This document shows, in pieces, positions 59,601-64,000 of a stretch of 64,000 nucleotides of DNA; the stretch's first letter is position 1; each line of letters begins with the position of its first letter. The position numbers and the translations under genes are program-made. The DNA is from Meloidogyne chitwoodi. Lineage: Eukaryota > Nematoda > Chromadorea > Rhabditida > Meloidogynidae. The stretch lies in contig JACZZP010000008.1 of NCBI GenBank assembly GCA_015183035.1, positions 62,001-126,000 of the forward strand, read 5' to 3'. A model generated the notes under the pieces. The model was not told where the DNA came from, did not search any database, and was given only the letters and a program-made list of their open reading frames with translations.

Positions 59601-62600
59601 CAACCTGGACATGTTCTCTTCCCAGGCACACTTATTGCAAGATTAGAGGATCAAGACGATGTTTCAACACAAAAACCTAAGAATTTTGTTGGTCGAATGG
59701 AAGAATGGGATTCTGCTATGACAAAGGATTTGTTGGATAGAGGAAAAAGCAGATTGGATACTCGCTTTGAAGATCTCATTTTGGTTTAATTTTTACAGTT
59801 AAATTTTGTCAATTTTTAAAACAAACAGACTTGTAAAAACATTTTATCTGGTTATTGTATGCCTGAACCTTATTTTCATGAACGAATTGTCCGCCTCGTC
59901 GATGATCTTTTTTGTGTATTAAACAATCCACAACTTCCATTTGCTTTATTTAAAGTTATGTTGTATGCTGTTGAAAGTCGAATTTGTCGAATGTCTTCAT
60001 ATGGAAAAATTAAAAAATTAATTTCAAATGTAAATTCAAATCCTTTTCCAGCTAATGAATTGGCTGAAGAAATGGAAAAATATTTATGTACATTAAATCC
60101 AACAGAATTGGGAATTGAAAAGCAATATTTTGAATCTCTTATAAGAATTTGTGAAAGGTTTTTTTTAATTTTTTAATTTTAGTTTATTTTTTAGGTTTAA
60201 TGACGGTCTTTTGGGTCATTTAAGAATTGTTATCTCAGAGTTTCTTGAAAGTTTTATCGACATTGAACATCATTTTCAAGACGTTTCTTATGATAAAGGC
60301 GTTTCATCAATTAAAACTTTAATTTCTGATTCTTCAAGGTTTTTTATATTTTTTTAAAATTATGGTATTTATTATTGCTCCCTCCACACCATGTTATAGT
60401 GTGAAGAGAACATATATTTTTTTAAATTTTTTAAAAATTTTAAAATTATGGTATTTATTATTGTTCCCTCCACACCATGTTATAGTGTGAAGGGAACATA
60501 TATTTTTTTTAAATTTTTAAAAATATTTTTAAAGGGTTGTTAGAATGGTTTATTCACACACAAAGGTGTTAGACAAAAATGTATTTTTAAAAGAATTGCT
60601 TTCAAGATTGGATGATCAATCAATTATTAAATTACAAATGCCTTTAAAAAGAATAGCAAATTATTTTAATCAAGAAATTGAACCAATTGCAATTTATATT
60701 AGAAGAATACTTAACAAAATGCATCAACTTTCTTATAGTGATTTGTGTTCTAATGTAAGCATTTTTTAAATTTTAATTTAAAAATGGATGATGACCCCCC
60801 TTCTTTTTGGACCCTTTCAGATATTTTGTTCTTCCCAAAACCCTAAAAACCTTCCCTCATTTGGCATTAAATATATTATTTACTTTAATTTTCACTCCAT
60901 AGGTACACTTACCTGGGCATTACTTAACCTTAATAATAGCCTCAGGCATTACTTCACTCTAATAATCACACTTGTAGACATTATCAAACTTTTTTACTTT
61001 TTAGATTCAATTAAATTCAAAACGATATGAATTGAGTGAATTTGTTTCATTCTGCCTTAATGTCAACGAAGAACAATCAAAACAACAATGTTTACATCTA
61101 TTTATTAAAGAAAATAATAAAGCAGAATATTTAAATTTACTTCATGAATTTTTCTTCACCCCAAATGAAGAAATAAACAATATTGCTGTTAAATTATTCA
61201 TCTCAAAATTATTTTTAATTGATGAGAAAAATGTACAATTATTTTCAATAAACGAAAATGCAATGTTTTTCAAATTTGAATTAAATTGTGTTTCGCCTTA
61301 TTTTAATTGTAGAATGCAACAGCAGGCTCCTATTACTGCTTTTGAAGGAAATTTGAAACAAGGTTTTTTTTTATTTTAATTTTTTAATTTTAATTTTTTG
61401 GTAATTTTATTGGGAATATTTTTTGTATTTAATTTTTTAAATTTATTTATTATTTTTTTATTTTTTTTATTTTTAGACCATAAAAATCAACAACAAAACA
61501 ATAATAATAATAATAATAAATCATTTATTTATTATATAACTGTTCTAAACAATAATATAATTAATTCATCAAATAATAATGGATATCATCAAATTTTTAA
61601 TTTACTTTTATCAACTGATGTAAATGAAGATGATAAAACTTTTCTTTTTATTATACAATATGATGAGAAGGAAATTGAAAATTTTGAAATTGAAAAATTT
61701 GCAAATGAATTAAAAATGAAGATAATTGATAATCTTGGGTAAAAAAAATTTGAAAAAAATTTTTTTTAATTTTTTAGTTCAAAAAAAGTCGATTTGATGC
61801 TTTCCTCAAAAACAAAACAACCATTTTATACAACAACTCTTGATTTTTCTGCTAGAGAGAAACTTGAACTTTATCGTTTACCTATTGGAGCAGAAAATTT
61901 AACTCAACCAGATTCTCCTTATTTAATATTTCGAACTAATGATCATGGACTTTCGCGAATATTTGTTCGCTCATCACTAAAGGATATTTCTTCTAAAATA
62001 ACTGTTCATGAACGTTTTGCACAAATAGAGTAAAATTTTGTAATTAAAAAAAATATTTTCAACATCTTTCCCTTCCTTTCACTTTATTCTTTGAGCGTTT
62101 ATTCCTATTAAATAATGCAATTCGTTTAAGGGACGGTGTGGTGTAATGGTTAACGACCCCGTCTTGTAATGAAAAAGAATGAGAGGGCGCTGGTTCGATT
62201 CCAGCCGATGTCATTTTCCTTCTCCTCCCTCTTTCTTCACTTTTACCAGAGGAAACCAGCCGCTTTACTATTATACATAGTTTTTTAAATTTTTTATTTT
62301 AGTGAATCTACACTTTTACAAAACAAAATTTTTGAACTTTTGGATGGTGCTTGTGGTGAAATTCGTGTTTGTTGTGCAGCAGATAAATCTAGAAGTACAT
62401 TTGATTGTAATCATGTCTTTATTAGATTGGAATATGATCCAGAAATTGGAAAAAAGTGTACAACAGATTATTGGTGTAGAGCTATTGAAGAGGCAATTAA
62501 AAGATGTGAAAAATATTTAATTAAGCATAGAATTACAGGTTTTTTTTTAATTTTTTTGGGGGAGAATATTTTGAATTTTAGGGCCTTTATTTTTCACTTT

Positions 62601-64000
62601 ATTTTGCTTTTTTTTTTTATTTTTACAAATTTTAAAAAATGAAAAAGGACTGTATTGAATTCATTTTTTTTTAATTTTTAGAAGTTGAAGTTAATTATGA
62701 ACAATTGCGTCCTTCAAATAATACTACAAATTCGTGTGTTACAGAATCTCTTCAATTTGAAACTATCAGAATTGTTTATATGAACGAAACGGGAGCAATT
62801 CCGGAAATTTGTGTTTATAGAGTATTATATTTTCTAATTTTTTAAAATTATTTTTTAAATATTTTTTTAGATAAATGGAGATAGAAGATTAATTCCTATA
62901 GAAAGTGGAGGTCATGCTCGTTTAGCAGGAAAAAGTTCAGCAACTCCACATCACACAATTCAACAGGTTAATGTTCAGAAAAAGCGTTATCAAGCTAATA
63001 AATTGGGAACTACATATGTTTATGGTTTTTTTCTTTTCTTTTTTTTTTTAATTAAATAAAATTTTTTAGATATGCCTATAATGTTTGGAAAAGCTGCTTT
63101 TGATGAATGGACATTTTTTAAACGTTCAGATCCAAAATCTTATTCAACGTATTTTTTTAATATTTAAAAAAAAAATTTACTTTATTTTGCTAATTTTTTA
63201 GTGCATTTGAAATTTTACCTAGTGAACAACAACTTGCAATAAATAATTCTGATGTTAGAAAATTGGCTAAAGGTTTATTCTAATTTTTTTATCAACTTAT
63301 TTTTTTTCCTAAATTTTAGTTTATGAAATGGTTTTGACCTCAGACGATGTAAATGCACAACTTTGTATTATTCGAAACGAAGAAGAATTAAATAGACGAA
63401 TGTCATCTGGCTGTAATGATCGAGGAATGATTGCTTGGGAAATGCAAATTTGGACACCTGATTCACCTAATGGACGTTTTATTGTTTTAATTTCAAATGA
63501 TATAACATTTCAAATGGGTTCATTTTCTATGAGAGAACATCGTTTATATCAAAAGGTTTTTTTTTAGAAAGGGGTTTTTCTTTTAAATTTATGTGATCAA
63601 AATGTCCACAAGTCATATTTTCCCAAAGCTATAATATTTTTATCGTGAAAGGATTATTTTTTAAAAATAAAAGAATTATTTTGAGGCTAAAATCATTTTT
63701 TTTTGCTAAATAAATTAACCAACTAAGTATAGGAAAAATTTCCATAATTTACATAAACAATTTTTCCATAGTTTGTTTTATTATTCTTTTTTTTTTTGAA
63801 AGATGCTCCTTTTATGAGAAAATTTTATATTGCTTGTCGTCTATATCTGTGGGCTTTTTGCCCGCATTTAAGTGAGAAAAGGGCAATTTTAAATTTTTTA
63901 TATTTAAATAATATTTTTAGGCAAGTGAGTATTCCCGTACAAATAAAATGCCTCGTGTTTACATTGCTGCAAATTCGGGTGCACGTATTGGATTTGCTTC
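56631..64000 (+). CDS. pod-2: Acetyl-CoA carboxylase (5' part; runs off the window)
   Basis: The gene encodes the multidomain carboxylase that makes malonyl-CoA for fatty-acid synthesis. The start ATG at 56631 opens [20 protein letters not shown]. Biotin carboxylase: [53 protein letters not shown], the ATP-grasp loop [69 protein letters not shown]. Biotinyl domain: [20 protein letters not shown], with MKM carrying the biotin Lys. The central regulatory region follows (exons 59827-62640), with a [10 protein letters not shown] tract. At the right edge, [20 protein letters not shown] begins the carboxyltransferase active site. Introns are short but contain a foldback, an 86-bp duplication and a tRNA-like element. 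Upstream TTTATTTAG and TTTTTAG offer trans-splice acceptors. Confidence 0.95.
59167..59273. repeat. Foldback element in an acetyl-CoA carboxylase intron
   Basis: GATCAACGCAAT (59198-59209) and ATTGCGTTGATC (59221-59232) form a perfect 12-base stem with an 11-base loop. Outer arms GTCAACACCCTCAAGATCAA and TTGATCTTTAGGGTTGAC also pair with few mismatches. The intron begins at GTTTGT after the exon ending HLEEE and resumes with [16 protein letters not shown]. Confidence 0.8.
60361..60510. repeat. 86-bp direct duplication in an acetyl-CoA carboxylase intron
   Basis: The sequence TATGGTATTTATTATTGCTC... starts at 60361 and again at 60447. Each copy contains CCACACCATGTTATAGTGTG, a quasi-palindrome (CACAC..GTGTG), followed by AAGAGAACATATA or AAGGGAACATATA. 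Only two single-base differences are seen over the shared part. Confidence 0.85.
62128..62276 (+). repeat. tRNA-derived element in an acetyl-CoA carboxylase intron
   Basis: The A-box-like GGTGTAATGGTTAACGACCC and B-box-like GCTGGTTCGATTCCAGCC (a perfect T-arm stem GCTGG..CCAGC) are about 30 bases apart. The tail CAGCCGCTTTACTAT also occurs at 16207-16221 behind the tRNA-like head in the RIOK3 intron. It lies in an intron of about 265 bases. Confidence 0.65.

Noticed and set aside
62140..62215. Functional tRNA gene
   Set aside because: The T-arm is good, but acceptor and anticodon arms do not close, and the tail is shared with another tRNA-like head, so a SINE relic is a better reading.

Overview
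The window is nuclear DNA of a nematode. It is strongly AT-rich, and its genes are compact, with many short GT..AG introns of about 35-60 bases. The gene content fits: an MLT-10-like moulting-cycle protein with P-x2-LSP repeats, bbs-2 and a candidate dyf-19 ciliary gene with RFX X-boxes, a proteasome pbs-2 and a pod-2-type acetyl-CoA carboxylase. Two runs of same-strand genes separated by only about 110-260 bases look like nematode operons. The composition and the secreted-type catalase would suit a clade IV, possibly plant-parasitic worm, but that placement is inference.

Layout. 0.7-2.9 kb (-): complex I subunit NDUFS2. 3.7-9.3 kb: a coiled-coil FBF1/DYF-19-like gene (+) and BBS2 (-), tail to tail with 40 bases between stop codons, each with an X-box upstream. 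9.3-10.7 kb (+): WDR5, head to head with BBS2. 10.8-18.2 kb (-): candidate operon RIOK3 > stand-alone INO80 N-terminal module > DPM3 > COMM-domain protein > WDR6-like. 18.7-19.4 kb (-): an unrecognised gene made of very small exons. 19.8-22.0 kb (-): catalase with a signal peptide. 23.2-24.7 kb (-): an unrecognised gene. 24.7-30.8 kb: gene-poor. It holds a 2.9-kb unit bounded by inverted repeats, with a frameshifted Merlin/ISXO2-type transposase tail, broken dynein heavy chain exons and three 298-bp tandem copies; a long hairpin element lies beside it. 30.8-34.3 kb (+): MLT-10-like gene. 34.5-38.7 kb (-): CCCH/RGG and RS-domain exons, one gene or two, around an intron or gap full of degenerate repeats. 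39.8-45.8 kb (-): two nuclear-looking genes, one combining an integrase-type zinc module with a WW domain, the other acidic with a C-terminal SUMO-interaction-like motif. 46.0-47.2 kb (+): proteasome beta-2. 47.4-53.2 kb (-): candidate second operon RNF207-like > mitochondrial seryl-tRNA-synthetase-like > FUNDC1. 54.3-64.0 kb: biotin protein ligase (-) head to head with its predicted substrate enzyme acetyl-CoA carboxylase (+), which runs off the right edge.

Dispersed through introns and intergenic DNA are at least eight tRNA-derived (A-box/B-box) elements, several with complementary flanking arms, and a hairpin/MITE family built on a CGACATTTCGTC core. Gene identities rest on reading conceptual translations and recalling family signatures. 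No database search or expression evidence was available, so exon boundaries are approximate; start and stop positions were read from the sequence.
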